Below are positions 18,501-26,764 of a stretch of DNA of 64,000 nucleotides, piece after piece. The DNA lies in contig NZ_CP023406.1 of the NCBI RefSeq assembly GCF_002327105.1, forward strand, positions 1,922,001 through 1,986,000, read 5' to 3'. Each line of letters opens with the position of its first letter. Positions within the stretch are counted from its first letter, which is position 1. This DNA is from Luteimonas chenhongjianii (GTDB lineage: Bacteria; Pseudomonadota; Gammaproteobacteria; Xanthomonadales; Xanthomonadaceae). Under the pieces are notes generated by a model, which had not been told where the DNA came from, did not search any database, and saw only the letters and a program-made list of their open reading frames with translations. Made by a program: the position numbers and the translations under genes.

Positions 18501-20316
18501 GGCCGACCTGGAGCGCGACGGCCGCATCATCCGGGTCAAGATCGCCGGCAGTGACCACTGGGCTGCCGTCGAGGATGCCGCGCGCCTTCGCGATGCGCTC
18601 GGCGTCGCCTTGCCAGCCGGGCTGCCGGGCGTCTTCCTCGAGCCGACGCAAGCGCCACTGCGCGATCTGCTGGCACGCTACGCCCGTACCCATGCGGCGT
18701 TTTGCACCGGCGACGTCGCAAGCCGGTTCGGCCTCGGCGTGGCCGTGGCGGACGAAGCGCTGGAGCAGCTGGCGAGCCAGGGCAAGCTGCTGAAGGGCAA
18801 TTTCGGCGTCGAGCGCCGGCTCGAAGCGCAGACGCCTGAAACGGGCATCCATCCGCGGGCACGCCACGAGTGGGTGGGCGACGAAGTGTTCAAGCGCCTG
18901 CGACTGCGCTCGCTGCAGGCCGCCCGCGAGGCGACCCGGCCGGTGCCGCAGCAGGCCTATGCACGTCTGCTGCCAGAGCGTCAGTACCTGGTGCCCGAGA
19001 CCGCGGGCAACGCAGCCGTCGCCGGAGCGCACGCGGGCAGCGGTGCGCTGGAAGGCATCGACGGCGTGGTCCGCGTCATCGAACAACTGGCAGGGGTGGC
19101 GCTGCCGGCCTCCATCTGGGAAAGCCAGGTGCTTCCTGCTCGGGTGCGGGACTACGCCCCCGGCATGCTGGAGGAGCTGATCGCCACGGGCACGGTACTC
19201 TGGTCCGGGCATGGGCGGCTTGGCGACAACGATGGACTCGTGGCGTTCCACCTCCACGAATTTGCAGCCGAGACCCTGTTGCCACCACCGGACGCCGTCT
19301 CGGCATTCCATCTGTCTGCGCTGCAGCAGGAGCTTCTCGGAAGTCTCGGCAACGGCGGCGCGTACTTCGTGCGCCAACTCGCGACGCTGGCTGCGACCCG
19401 CCGGCAGGGAGAACCTGCGCCCGCGCCCTCGGATATCGGCGAGGCGCTCTGGAGCCTGGTCTGGAGCGGTCATGTCACCGCCGACACCTGGTCGCCCGTA
19501 CGGGCCTACTGCAACGCACGCCCGACACGGCGGCCGCGCGCCATCCAGACATCCCGGCGGCGCACAGGACTTCGCGGCAGGGCCTACGGGGATCGAATGT
19601 CGGCGGCGACCTCGCCCATGACATCTGTCGCGACACTCGGCGATGCCACGCTCGCAGGCCGCTGGTCGCTGCTGTCCCCTGAGCCGATGAACGATACGGC
19701 GCGGGCGCTCGCTCGGGTCGAAGGTCTGCTTGACCGCTATGGCGTGGTCACCCGCAGCGCGGCGATGGCTGAGGACATTCCCGGGGGATTCCCGGCCTTG
19801 CGGCCCGTGTTTCGCGGGATGGAGGACACCGGCCGCGTGCTGCGCGGACGCTTCGTCGAGGGCCTGGGGGCTGCCCAGTTCGCCGAACGCATGACGGTCG
19901 ACCGATTGCGCGAACTTGCATCCACCTCTCCTGGCGAGCCTGTCGCGGTGGCACTGTCCGCTGTGGACCCCGCCAATCCCTTCGGGACCTTGCTGCCGTG
20001 GCCTTCCCATCCGTCGAGTACGCGTCCAGCGTGCCGCGCCGGGGCCTTCGTGGTGCTGGTCGACGGACGCCTGATGTTCTACCTCGCCCAGGGCGGGCGC
20101 CATTTGCTCAGCTATGGCGATGCGGATGACGTCGCCACGGCCAGGGCGCATGCCGCCGGCCTCAACGCATTGGCAACCGCCCTGAAACGGGAAAAACATG
20201 GAGCCTTCACCCTGGAGCGGGTGGACGATCTGTCCCCGTCCAAGAGCCCGCTGGCCGCTGCGCTTCGTGCCATCGGGTTTTCGAGCGCCCCCAAGGGGCT
20301 GGCCTGGTATGGATGA
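15556..20316 (+). CDS. lhr: Lhr-family ATP-dependent DNA helicase
   Basis: 1586 residues from the ATG at 15556 (MLSPDTTTAESL); upstream frame extends 19 residues without support. Motif I is APTGSGKT near residue 55, motif II the DEVH box (VIVDEVHAVAGG) near 185, motif III GLSATV, and motif VI ALQRVGRAGHQVGG near 415. This RecA-pair plus winged-helix core (about 850 residues) is followed by the long Lhr C-terminal region, giving the full length of large Lhr proteins rather than Lhr-Core alone. Lhr translocates 3' to 5' on single-stranded DNA and unwinds RNA:DNA hybrids, with roles in DNA repair, especially of interstrand crosslinks or alkylation damage. No nuclease partner lies next to it; an Fpg/Nei gene is 41 kb away. 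A non-AUG start further upstream cannot be excluded. Confidence 0.95.
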   Translation: MLSPDTTTAESLEYFAPATRAWFGSAFPSPTAVQAAAWAAISAGESALVIAPTGSGKTLAAFLQAIDQLFREREAQEAGTDSGRDVATRILYISPIKALGTDVQRNLRVPLQGIVAQRKRRGDPAVEIMVGMRTGDTPQAERARLLRRPPDILITTPESLYLMLTSKARETLRGVRTVIVDEVHAVAGGKRGSHLALSLERLDALLAAPAQRVGLSATVRPVEQVARFLGGSRPVAVVNPPSSRQFDLRIVVPVEDMTDVPPRNDGPIGRAGSIWPHIESSILDQVLRRHSTIVFANSRGLAEKLTARLNELYAERLEDADASAMAAAGEPTIHFPSTAGGTSGRSAGTAPLIARSHHGSVSKEQRSEIEQALKSGELRCVVATSSLELGIDMGMVELVIQVAAPPSVASALQRVGRAGHQVGGTSAGLIYPRTRRDLVDAAVTIDAMLAGRIEAIDPPRNPLDVLAQQTVAAVAMEAVHVDDWYATVRRAAPFHSLPRSVFDAVLDMLAGRYPSEDFAEFRPRLVWHRDTGLLSARPGAKQLAVTSGGTIPDRGMFSVVLPEGEEQAGSRRVGELDEEMVYESKVNDIITLGTSSWRIQQITNDQVVVVPAPGRSARLPFWRGDGLGRPAELGEAIGAFLGLLEGACSGDGTPHTTAALEGRLKAAGLDPNAMHNLLRLAAEQREATGVLPTERTLVLERCRDETGDWRAILHSPFGRRVHDPWALVIAERIRQRWKVDPSVVASDDGIIARIPDTAGRVPGAELFLCDPQTLRKTVTDAVAGSALFAARFRECAARALLLPRRMPGRRSPLWQQRLRAGQLLQIAQGYPDFPILIETARECLQDVYDLPALDALMQRLHDGAVVIAEVTTEVPSPFAASLLFGYVAEFMYESDAPLAERRTSVLSLDSGLLSDLLAQVDLGELLDPAVVDRVERELQRLAPSHQARGMEGVADLLRQLGPLTTQDVSQRLGDGEQARAYLADLERDGRIIRVKIAGSDHWAAVEDAARLRDALGVALPAGLPGVFLEPTQAPLRDLLARYARTHAAFCTGDVASRFGLGVAVADEALEQLASQGKLLKGNFGVERRLEAQTPETGIHPRARHEWVGDEVFKRLRLRSLQAAREATRPVPQQAYARLLPERQYLVPETAGNAAVAGAHAGSGALEGIDGVVRVIEQLAGVALPASIWESQVLPARVRDYAPGMLEELIATGTVLWSGHGRLGDNDGLVAFHLHEFAAETLLPPPDAVSAFHLSALQQELLGSLGNGGAYFVRQLATLAATRRQGEPAPAPSDIGEALWSLVWSGHVTADTWSPVRAYCNARPTRRPRAIQTSRRRTGLRGRAYGDRMSAATSPMTSVATLGDATLAGRWSLLSPEPMNDTARALARVEGLLDRYGVVTRSAAMAEDIPGGFPALRPVFRGMEDTGRVLRGRFVEGLGAAQFAERMTVDRLRELASTSPGEPVAVALSAVDPANPFGTLLPWPSHPSSTRPACRAGAFVVLVDGRLMFYLAQGGRHLLSYGDADDVATARAHAAGLNALATALKREKHGAFTLERVDDLSPSKSPLAAALRAIGFSSAPKGLAWYG

Positions 20317-20925
20317 AACGGCGGGCCATGACACCGTTCCCGAAAGCGGACCGGAGATAACTCTGGAGTAATGGCGCCAGGGCCAACGTCCATCGCAGTC
20401 TGTTTCTCCGCCGCGCCGAACCCGTTCCATCAGTTCCCGAGCTGTATCGCGCTGCGACATGGCAAGGAAGGCGATTGGTAGGGGCTGATCATGAGCGTGC
20501 CTCGCGAACGACGTGGTATTGCGGGTGCCGGTGAAATCGATGTCCTCGACGTCAAGCTGCGCCCGGCAAAGGTCCGCGCGCTTCGACAGAGGGGGGCTCC
20601 CGGCATGCCGCAGGGACAAAACACTTTGGATCAGCATCCTGCTGGACGATTCCGTGCCCGATGACCTCGTCTCCAGCCTGATCGACGAAGGTTTCGGCTG
20701 ACCCGCTGGATCGGCATCCTTGCATGCAATGAGCACGCGGCCATCCGGCGCATCAGGGGGAAGGCCAGCCCGGGGTCGCAGTGCGTCCTGGTGCCCTCGT
20801 GCACACCAGGCGCTGCCCCATACAGCCGCAGGGAGTGGTCTGATCGCCACGGCTCCTCTTCCTCATACACTGCTCCCGTCAGGCCGGGGTTCTCCGGGCC
20901 GCGTGTCCCGAGCTGGAGCCGCCAC
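20317..20925. other. 609-base stretch, possible remnant on minus strand
   Basis: No supported gene. On the minus strand at about 20400-20600 there is a coding-like run (LDVEDIDFTGTRNTTSFARH, then AFLAMSQRDTARELMERVRR) with no start or partner, which may be what is left of a lost gene. The plus strand before 20926 holds only short basic frames. Confidence 0.4.
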
Positions 20926-21435
20926 ATGCCCGCATACGTCGCACTGTTGCGTGCCGTCAACGTCGGGGGCACCGGAAAACTGCCCATGTCCGATCTCGTG
21001 GCAATGGCCAAGAGCGCGGGCTTCCAGCGGGCGCGGACCTATATCGCCAGCGGCAATCTGGTCCTGGAGAGCGACAGCTCCGAGCAGCAGATCAAGGCCG
21101 TACTCGAGGAGGCGCTCGCAGGCTATGCGGGCAAGCCGGTGGGGGTGATGGTGCGCAGCGCGGCGCAGATGTCGGAGGTGCTGGCCGCGAATCCGTTCCC
21201 GGAGAAGGCGCCCAATCGCACGGTGGTCGTCTTTCTCGATGAGGCGCCGCCAGACGACTGGCAGGCGGGCATGGTGGCGCCCGGTGGCGAGGAGGCCCGC
21301 GCCGGTACCCGGGAGCTCTACATCCATTTTGGCGAGGGAATGGGCCAGTCCAGGTTCAAACTGCCCGCCGCCGCGCGCGGCACGGCCCGCAACATCAACA
21401 CCGTGACCCGCCTTGCGGCGATGGCACTCGAGTAG
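20926..21435 (+). CDS. DUF1697 family protein
   Basis: 169 residues from the ATG at 20926, preceded by GGAGC. The opening AYVALLRAVNVGGTGKLPMS is the hallmark of DUF1697, followed by the conserved RTYIASGNLVLES block and a ferredoxin-like alternation of helices and strands. FKLPAAARGTARNINTVTRL near the end matches the family's C-terminal block (usual form KLPxxxxTTRNxxTVxKL). Length is normal for the family (about 175). The molecular function is not known; members are cytoplasmic and widespread. It is monocistronic, convergent with the chloride channel gene 184 bases downstream. Confidence 0.93.
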   Translation: MPAYVALLRAVNVGGTGKLPMSDLVAMAKSAGFQRARTYIASGNLVLESDSSEQQIKAVLEEALAGYAGKPVGVMVRSAAQMSEVLAANPFPEKAPNRTVVVFLDEAPPDDWQAGMVAPGGEEARAGTRELYIHFGEGMGQSRFKLPAAARGTARNINTVTRLAAMALE

Positions 21436-21619
21436 GCGGCGATCGACCGGAAGAGGCGCGCGATCGGCCGTGGCCGAAGGGCGGCTTCCCCAGGCAACGA
21501 TTTGGCAGCTGAAGAAGGCCAAGGCGGGGCGGGGTAGCCACCGGCCAGCGCTGGATACGGGGAGCGTCGGCTGGACCGAGGACTCACCGAGGGATGGCGG
21601 CACAAGCCGGTGACCGGGA

Positions 21620-22951
21620 TCAACCCGGCTTCTTCGTGTCGTCAGCCGCGGCCAACGCCAGTGTCCGGGCGAGCAGTTGGTCGTAGATCGGTTTCCCGCC
21701 CAGGAAGGACGCGACGAGATTGGCGACCAGGCAGGTCGTCAGGAGCGGAACGGCGAGCGGGTAGGTGCCGGTGAGTTCCAGCGTGAGTACCACTCCGACC
21801 AAGGGAGCACGCACCGAGGCGGTAAACAGGCCACCCATTGCTGCGATCGCGAAGACGACGGGAGTCACGCCCCAGTCGGGCCCGACGATGTTGACGGCCG
21901 CGCCAAACGCCAGGCCCACGCATGCGGCCAGCGACAGCATGGGCGCGAAGATGCCACCGGGCACGCCGGACGAGTAGCTGGCGACCGTGGTGCAGAAGCG
22001 CGCCGTCGCGAGCAGCAGCAGGAGCAACAGCGCGGTCTGTTGCGCCAGCAGCGTCCGGACCAGGGATTCGCCGCCGGTGACGCTCTGCGGGTAGAGCACC
22101 ATCAGCGCACCGATCACGCAGCCGACTACGGCGGGGTAGACATAGGGCGCCCTGGTCTGCGCTGTTCCGGCGAAGGCCAGTGCACGCAGCACGGCGCTGT
22201 TGAGCAGCACGCCCACGCCGCCCAGCACGCAGCCGAGCAGTGCGAAGAGCGGCAAGGTACGCAATGCGGGCGCGGTTGCGGGCAGCGACATGTCCGGGGC
22301 CACGCCGCCGATCCATTCGGTCGCGATCGTCGCAAGCAGCGACGCGATGATGACGCCCATGTAGGTGCGGTAGGTGTAGGGAAACTCGCGCCGTGTCTCC
22401 TCGATGACGAACAGGATGGCGGCGACCGGCGCGTTGAACGCGCAGGCCAGCCCCGCGGCCGCACCCGCGGCGAGGAGCCCTGCGCGTTCGGTCCTGCCTG
22501 CACGGGCGAAGTCCGAGCACATGGCGGCCACGGATGCGGCGATGTGGATCGTCGGCCCCTCGCGCCCCAGCACCAGGCCCGAGCCGATGGCGGCAATGCC
22601 TCCGAGGAACTTGACGGGCAGAACCCGCGCCCAGCGCACCTGCCTCGAACCCGCCATCGCGCCTTCCACTTCCTGGATTCCGCTCCCGGAGGCTTCGGGC
22701 ACGTAATGGCGTACCACGTACGTCACTGCCACGGTCACCACCATGGTGATGAGGGCCGCGCACACCACGAGCAGGGGCCCGTCCATCAGCTGGCGCAGAT
22801 AGGCGGGCCAGCGCAGGGCCGCATCGATGGCGAGGTGGAACACCGATCCGATCGCGCCGGCAATCACGCCGACGACTGCGCACAGCGCGATGTGGCGGCG
22901 GGCCTCCCGGCGGCGCGCGATCGGCGATGCTGCAGGCGGGGTCGTGTCCAT
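21620..22951 (-). CDS. ClC-family chloride channel or Cl-/H+ antiporter
   Basis: 443 residues from the ATG at 22951, preceded by GGAG nine bases upstream; an ATG eight codons earlier is less well placed. The ClC motifs are all there: GSGIQEVE (selectivity-filter serine), GREGPTIHIAA with the gating glutamate, the FNAPVAAILFVIEE helix with a glutamate at the inner proton-gate position, GVPGGIFAP, and a late tyrosine in KPIYDQLL. The presence of both glutamates suggests a Cl-/H+ exchanger like ClcA rather than a passive channel. Bacterial ClC antiporters help with extreme acid resistance. There is no C-terminal CBS domain. The gene appears to be transcribed alone. Confidence 0.94.
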   Translation of the reverse strand: MDTTPPAASPIARRREARRHIALCAVVGVIAGAIGSVFHLAIDAALRWPAYLRQLMDGPLLVVCAALITMVVTVAVTYVVRHYVPEASGSGIQEVEGAMAGSRQVRWARVLPVKFLGGIAAIGSGLVLGREGPTIHIAASVAAMCSDFARAGRTERAGLLAAGAAAGLACAFNAPVAAILFVIEETRREFPYTYRTYMGVIIASLLATIATEWIGGVAPDMSLPATAPALRTLPLFALLGCVLGGVGVLLNSAVLRALAFAGTAQTRAPYVYPAVVGCVIGALMVLYPQSVTGGESLVRTLLAQQTALLLLLLLATARFCTTVASYSSGVPGGIFAPMLSLAACVGLAFGAAVNIVGPDWGVTPVVFAIAAMGGLFTASVRAPLVGVVLTLELTGTYPLAVPLLTTCLVANLVASFLGGKPIYDQLLARTLALAAADDTKKPG

Positions 22952-23125
22952 CGTTACACGCTCCACTGGGGGCATCGCCGCATGGGCCGGAACAACTCCG
23001 GAAGGGTCGTGCCGCGACCAGCCGGCGTCCGCTGGTCAGGCCCCTTGCCGGGGTCGCACGGCCGGGAAAGGTCGCGGGCCCGGGCCTGTATCGTTCCTGC
23101 TCCACCCGGCTCTGGAGCAGGTCCC

Positions 23126-23515
23126 ATGGCGCGCAAGGATTTCGACCCCTCGACCTTCCAGCCCGATGCCCGGCCTCCGGCGCAGGCCAGGCTGTTCGAT
23201 CCTGGAACCGAAGGCCCGTGGCGCGGCTCCGTGGAAGGAATCGCCATCGGAGGCCCCGTCACGGTGCTCGCACACGGAACGGACACGCCAGGTGCCGGGC
23301 CGCGGCTTCATGTCCATCCGTATGACGAGACATTCATCGTCCTTGAAGGCCGGGCGAGGGTTTTTGTCGGGGAGACCGTCCTCGAGGCAGGCGCGGGCGA
23401 AGTCGTGTTCGGGCCCGCGGGTATTCCGCACAGGTTCGAAAATATCGGCCCCGGGCGCCTGCAGACGATCGACATCCACCACTCGCCGCGCTGGATCCAG
23501 GCCGATCTGGACTAG
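23126..23515 (+). CDS. small cupin-domain protein
   Basis: 129 residues from the ATG at 23126 with GGAG about nine bases upstream. One conserved cupin barrel: motif 1 is GAGPRLHVHPYDETFIVLEG, with two histidines and the glutamate that bind a metal, and motif 2 is EVVFGPAGIPHRFENIG, with the third histidine. Such stand-alone cupins bind iron, manganese or nickel and act as dioxygenases, isomerases or sensors; nothing here fixes the substrate. It is divergent from the chloride channel with 174 bases between starts. Confidence 0.9.
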   Translation: MARKDFDPSTFQPDARPPAQARLFDPGTEGPWRGSVEGIAIGGPVTVLAHGTDTPGAGPRLHVHPYDETFIVLEGRARVFVGETVLEAGAGEVVFGPAGIPHRFENIGPGRLQTIDIHHSPRWIQADLD

Positions 23516-24093
23516 CAGCCGGCGCGGGTTCGCTTGTGCGCCTCGTGGCCGCACCGGCTTCGACGGCGGCCACGCGCAAACGCGGTGAGCGTGGCCGGTA
23601 CTGGCTATCCGGCCGGTGGCCAGGCGTTGGTTGGCGACCGGACAAGCGGGTGTCGAATTCCGGCAGCTGCAGGCAACTCGTCTCCCGGCATGCCCGCAGT
23701 TCGAGGCCCAGGCGGTGAAGGCGGTCGTCGATGATTGGCCGCAGCGCGGTGCCGGCGCGCCGGCCGCAGAAGCCGACGGAGGCAATGCACGACGCGGCGC
23801 GGCTCGCCTCTGCCATGCGTCCGGGATCGGTGGACATCGATAGCCTCCGGTTTGGGGGCAGGGCACGAGCACAGCGGAGCGCGGTCAGGCGCGACGTTCC
23901 GGAACCAGGGCATGTCCATCCAGCTCACGCACGTGGCGCCGGTATTTCCGCCGCCTGCGACTGTGCGCCGGCACAGGCCTTGTATCCGTGAACGATGAGG
24001 GGCACGGAGCTGTAGCGAGCGTCGCCTGACGCTGCCGGCCCACTGACCTCGTTGGCGGGTATACATTTCGCGACAACGCACCGGAGGCCCGCC
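23516..24093. other. 578-base stretch, possible small minus-strand gene
   Basis: No recognised gene. The best candidate is a minus-strand frame starting at an ATG at 23837 after a strong GGAGG with good spacing. It reads STDPGRMAEASRAASCIASV and then RPIIDDRLHRLGLELRAC before turning into basic low-complexity sequence that runs antisense into the cupin gene to 23334. It may be a frameshifted remnant of a short gene. A promoter for the hydrolase at 24094 is expected near the right end, but I could not fix it. Confidence 0.35.
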
Positions 24094-25503
24094 ATGCCCG
24101 CATGCCGCTTTCTTGCCCTGGCCATGGCCGCGCTGCTGACGGTGACCGCCTGCAGCCGTGAGCAGCCTGAGGCCGAACTCTCCGAAGCCCTGGCCTGTCA
24201 GGCGGGTGCCTGGGTGACCGCCGATGGCACGGTGGTGTCCCTGCTGCCGGTGGACGACGGCCTGCGCTGGCGTCTGCTCGACGGGCGTGGCGGCAAGTTC
24301 CAGGTGCAGGACGGGGCCCCCGACGATGCGCTGCAGTCGCGCGAGGGGCGGCGTCTCGCAGGCCCGGTGGTGGCCACGGCCAGCTTCGCCCCCTGCGACG
24401 AAGCGCGCATGCGGATCCAGCTTGGCGATGGCCCGGCCGAGGACGCCACCCGGCTTCCGCTCGTCCAGCGGGAAACCCGCTTCACCAGCGACGGCGTGGG
24501 CCTGCAGGGGCGGCTGGTGCTGCCGCCGGGCGAGGCCACGGGGCCGGTGCCGCTGGCGGTGCTGGTGCACGGCTCCGGCAGGGAATCCGGCGTCGACGAG
24601 TATCCCCTGCAGCACCTGCTGCCGGCCCAGGGCGTGGCGGTGTTCGTCTACGACAAGCGCGGCACGGGCGGCTCGGATGGCGACTACAGCCAGGATTTCC
24701 ACCTGCTGGCCGCCGATGCGGTCGCCGCGCTGGCGCATGCGCGGCAGTTGCATCCGGACGGGTTCAGCCGCGTCGGTTTCGTCGGCACCAGCCAGGGCGG
24801 CTGGGTGGGGCCGCTTGCCGCGTCGCGCAGCGATGCCGACTACGTGGTCGCGCTGTACGGCATGGCGGAGAACGCATTGGCCGAGGATCGCGAACAGGTT
24901 CTCAACGACCTGCGCGCCAAGGGCTACGGCGACGATGTTCTGGCCAAGGCGCGCGAGGCGACGGATGCAACCGCGCTGCTGATGGCATCGGGGTTCACCC
25001 GCGGCTTCGACGAATTGCAGGCGGTCCAGGAACGGCATGGCCGCGAGCCCTGGTTCGACGCGATGCAGGGCGAGTTCACTGGCCAGCTCACGCGCATCCC
25101 GGCGTGGACGCCGCGGTGGCTGGTGCGGCGCATTGCCGCGCGCCAGGACGTGGGCACAAGCTGGGACTACGAGCCGATGCCGGTGCTGCAGGCGTTGGTG
25201 GTCCCGCAGCTGTGGGTGATCGCAGGCGACGACATGCAAGCGCCGAACGTGGAGACGCTACGGCGGCTGCGCGCCCTGCAGGCGGGCGGGCGTCCGCTGG
25301 ACCTGGCGGTTTTCCCGGGCACCGACCACGGCATCTACGAGTACGAGCAGGATGGCGACGACCGCATCATGCTGCGCAACCCCGATGGCTACTTCCGCAT
25401 GATCGCAGACTGGATCAAGACTCCGGGCCTGCGCGGCGCCTATGGCAGTGCGATCCTCGAACCGGCGCCCGCGTCGGACACGACAGCGGCGCCACCGGTC
25501 TGA
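24094..25503 (+). CDS. alpha/beta hydrolase lipoprotein
   Basis: 469 residues from the ATG at 24094; the frame is open earlier without a start signal. Residues 1-18 form a lipoprotein signal (LAMAALLTVTAC) so the enzyme is probably membrane-anchored in the periplasm. After a 120-residue N-terminal domain comes the hydrolase core: PVPLAVLVHGSGRESGVDEY with the oxyanion HG, VAVFVYDKRGTGGSDGDY, the nucleophile elbow FVGTSQGGW (G-T-S-Q-G), a late acid region (WVIAGDDMQAPN) and the histidine in FPGTDHGIYEYE. That gives a full Ser/Asp/His triad. Relatives are periplasmic peptidase-like or esterase-like S9/DUF3887 proteins. Substrate unknown. Confidence 0.88.
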   Translation: MPACRFLALAMAALLTVTACSREQPEAELSEALACQAGAWVTADGTVVSLLPVDDGLRWRLLDGRGGKFQVQDGAPDDALQSREGRRLAGPVVATASFAPCDEARMRIQLGDGPAEDATRLPLVQRETRFTSDGVGLQGRLVLPPGEATGPVPLAVLVHGSGRESGVDEYPLQHLLPAQGVAVFVYDKRGTGGSDGDYSQDFHLLAADAVAALAHARQLHPDGFSRVGFVGTSQGGWVGPLAASRSDADYVVALYGMAENALAEDREQVLNDLRAKGYGDDVLAKAREATDATALLMASGFTRGFDELQAVQERHGREPWFDAMQGEFTGQLTRIPAWTPRWLVRRIAARQDVGTSWDYEPMPVLQALVVPQLWVIAGDDMQAPNVETLRRLRALQAGGRPLDLAVFPGTDHGIYEYEQDGDDRIMLRNPDGYFRMIADWIKTPGLRGAYGSAILEPAPASDTTAAPPV

Positions 25504-25622
25504 GCCACCGTCTGCGCCACCCGCGCCCGTCCCTGGCCTGCGTGCGGGCCTCTTCGCCCCCTTGGATGGGCGTTGTTGATGCCGCGATCTCTTGCGACCT
25601 CCCCACCGGCTAGAATCCGCCC

Positions 25623-25988
25623 ATGACGACCCCCGATCACGCCAGGCTCGACCGTATCGTTGCCGAGGCCAGGCGCAGCGCCGAGCAGCGCGCCAGCGGA
25701 TACCGCGAGCGCGCGCTGAAAATGTACCCATGGGTCTGTGGCCGCTGCGCGCGCGAGTTCACCCGGGCGAACGTGCGCGAGCTGACCGTGCACCACCGCA
25801 ATCACAACCACGACGACAACCCGGCCGACGGCAGCAACTGGGAGCTGTTGTGCGTGTACTGCCACGACAACGAGCACTCTCGCCAGCTCGACCACACCGG
25901 CGTCAGTGCCCTGGACGCAGAGGACGCCCCGGCCGCGGCCACGTCCAATCCGTTCGCCGATCTGAAGGCGCGGCTGCAGAACCGATAA
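25623..25988 (+). CDS. yajD: YajD-type HNH nuclease
   Basis: 121 residues. Two CxxC pairs frame the HNH core: WVCGRCAREF and LLCVYCHDNEH, with VHHRNHNHDDNP and SNWELL between them giving the H-N-H order (TVHHRNH, N in SNWELL, H in CHDNEH). Length and this spacing match YajD, a widely conserved single-domain HNH protein of about 115 residues. HNH proteins cut DNA with one metal ion; the biological role of YajD is poorly known. It follows the hydrolase gene by 120 bases on the same strand, with its own start region. It does not lie next to phage or restriction genes, so a housekeeping role is more likely than defence. Confidence 0.93.
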   Translation: MTTPDHARLDRIVAEARRSAEQRASGYRERALKMYPWVCGRCAREFTRANVRELTVHHRNHNHDDNPADGSNWELLCVYCHDNEHSRQLDHTGVSALDAEDAPAAATSNPFADLKARLQNR

Positions 25989-26104
25989 CCGCGCAGGTGC
26001 CCTGACCCGCGTCCGGCGGAACATGGACGTGCGCCTGCTTCGCATCCGCAAAAGACGCCTCGGGCCCTGTTAGCCTTCCATGTTTTGAATCCAGGATGGA
26101 ACGA

Positions 26105-26383
26105 ATGAGAGCCACCGTTGTCGGCCTCGTGACGCCGCATCTGCTGCGCGTCGTAGACCTTGCCAATGAAGCGCAGAAAGGCGTCAAGGTGGATTGGCAC
26201 CTGCGCGACGCCGTCACCACTTCGATGGCCGAAATGGCCGACCAGTTCAATGCTTCGGCGTTGATGACGGCTTATATCGATGGCCTGGAAAGCGTGGCCA
26301 GCCAGGCCCCCGCGGCACGCACGGACTACCTCCGCGCTCTCCAGTCGGCGGCGGAAGCCGCGCGCAGTCTCAGGCGCGATTGA
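26105..26383 (+). CDS. small hypothetical alpha-helical protein
   Basis: 92 residues from ATG 26105 (RATVVGLVTPHLLRVV), with GGA/GGAACG just ahead; an ATG three codons earlier is an alternative. The sequence is a mix of helical stretches (DLANEAQKGVKVDWHLRDAV, DQFNASALMTAYIDGLESV, RALQSAAEAARSLRRD) with no membrane segment or signal. Codon and amino-acid composition look coding, unlike the shadows around it. No family recognised. It stands alone between YajD and the FHA gene. The AT-richer leader at 26070-26100 could hold its promoter. Confidence 0.55.
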   Translation: MRATVVGLVTPHLLRVVDLANEAQKGVKVDWHLRDAVTTSMAEMADQFNASALMTAYIDGLESVASQAPAARTDYLRALQSAAEAARSLRRD

Positions 26384-26764
26384 CGGCGGATCGGCCGGGC
26401 GTTCTGTCTGTGAGCCGGGCGCCTCCCCCGGCATGATGCCGACACCCTGAAGACGGAGGCGGCTGCGGCACCGGCGCCTTTTGCCGGCGCCCGGGAATCC
26501 TGCGAGGCGCGTCTTCACCCGAGGCATGCAATCGCTGTCCTGCTGGAACTCTGCTGGCGCAACGTCACGACCGCATTCGCGGCACGTGGTTCTGTCCCGG
26601 ATCCGGCCAAGCGTTGGCGGGCCGGCACTCGCGTGCCGCGGAGCAGGCGTTTGCAACTCACAAGGGCGCCCCGGGGAGGAGCCGCCGAGTCCTTTCGCGC
26701 ATACCGGAGGGTGGGGGAGGGCGAGAACGTGCCGCCCCCCGGCAGGGAGTGCTTCGCGAACGAC
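26384..26764. other. 381-base gene-free stretch with a small hairpin
   Basis: GGCGCC at 26473-26478 and 26486-26491 can form a six-base stem around a seven-base loop beginning TTTT; it may stop transcription from the gene ending at 26383. Nothing else is recognised before the end of the FHA gene at 26765. Confidence 0.4.

Noticed and set aside
18460..20850. A 796-codon minus-strand frame opposite lhr
   Set aside because: It is antisense to a complete helicase gene and has low-complexity basic translation. Only its 5' end beyond 20400 looked mildly coding.
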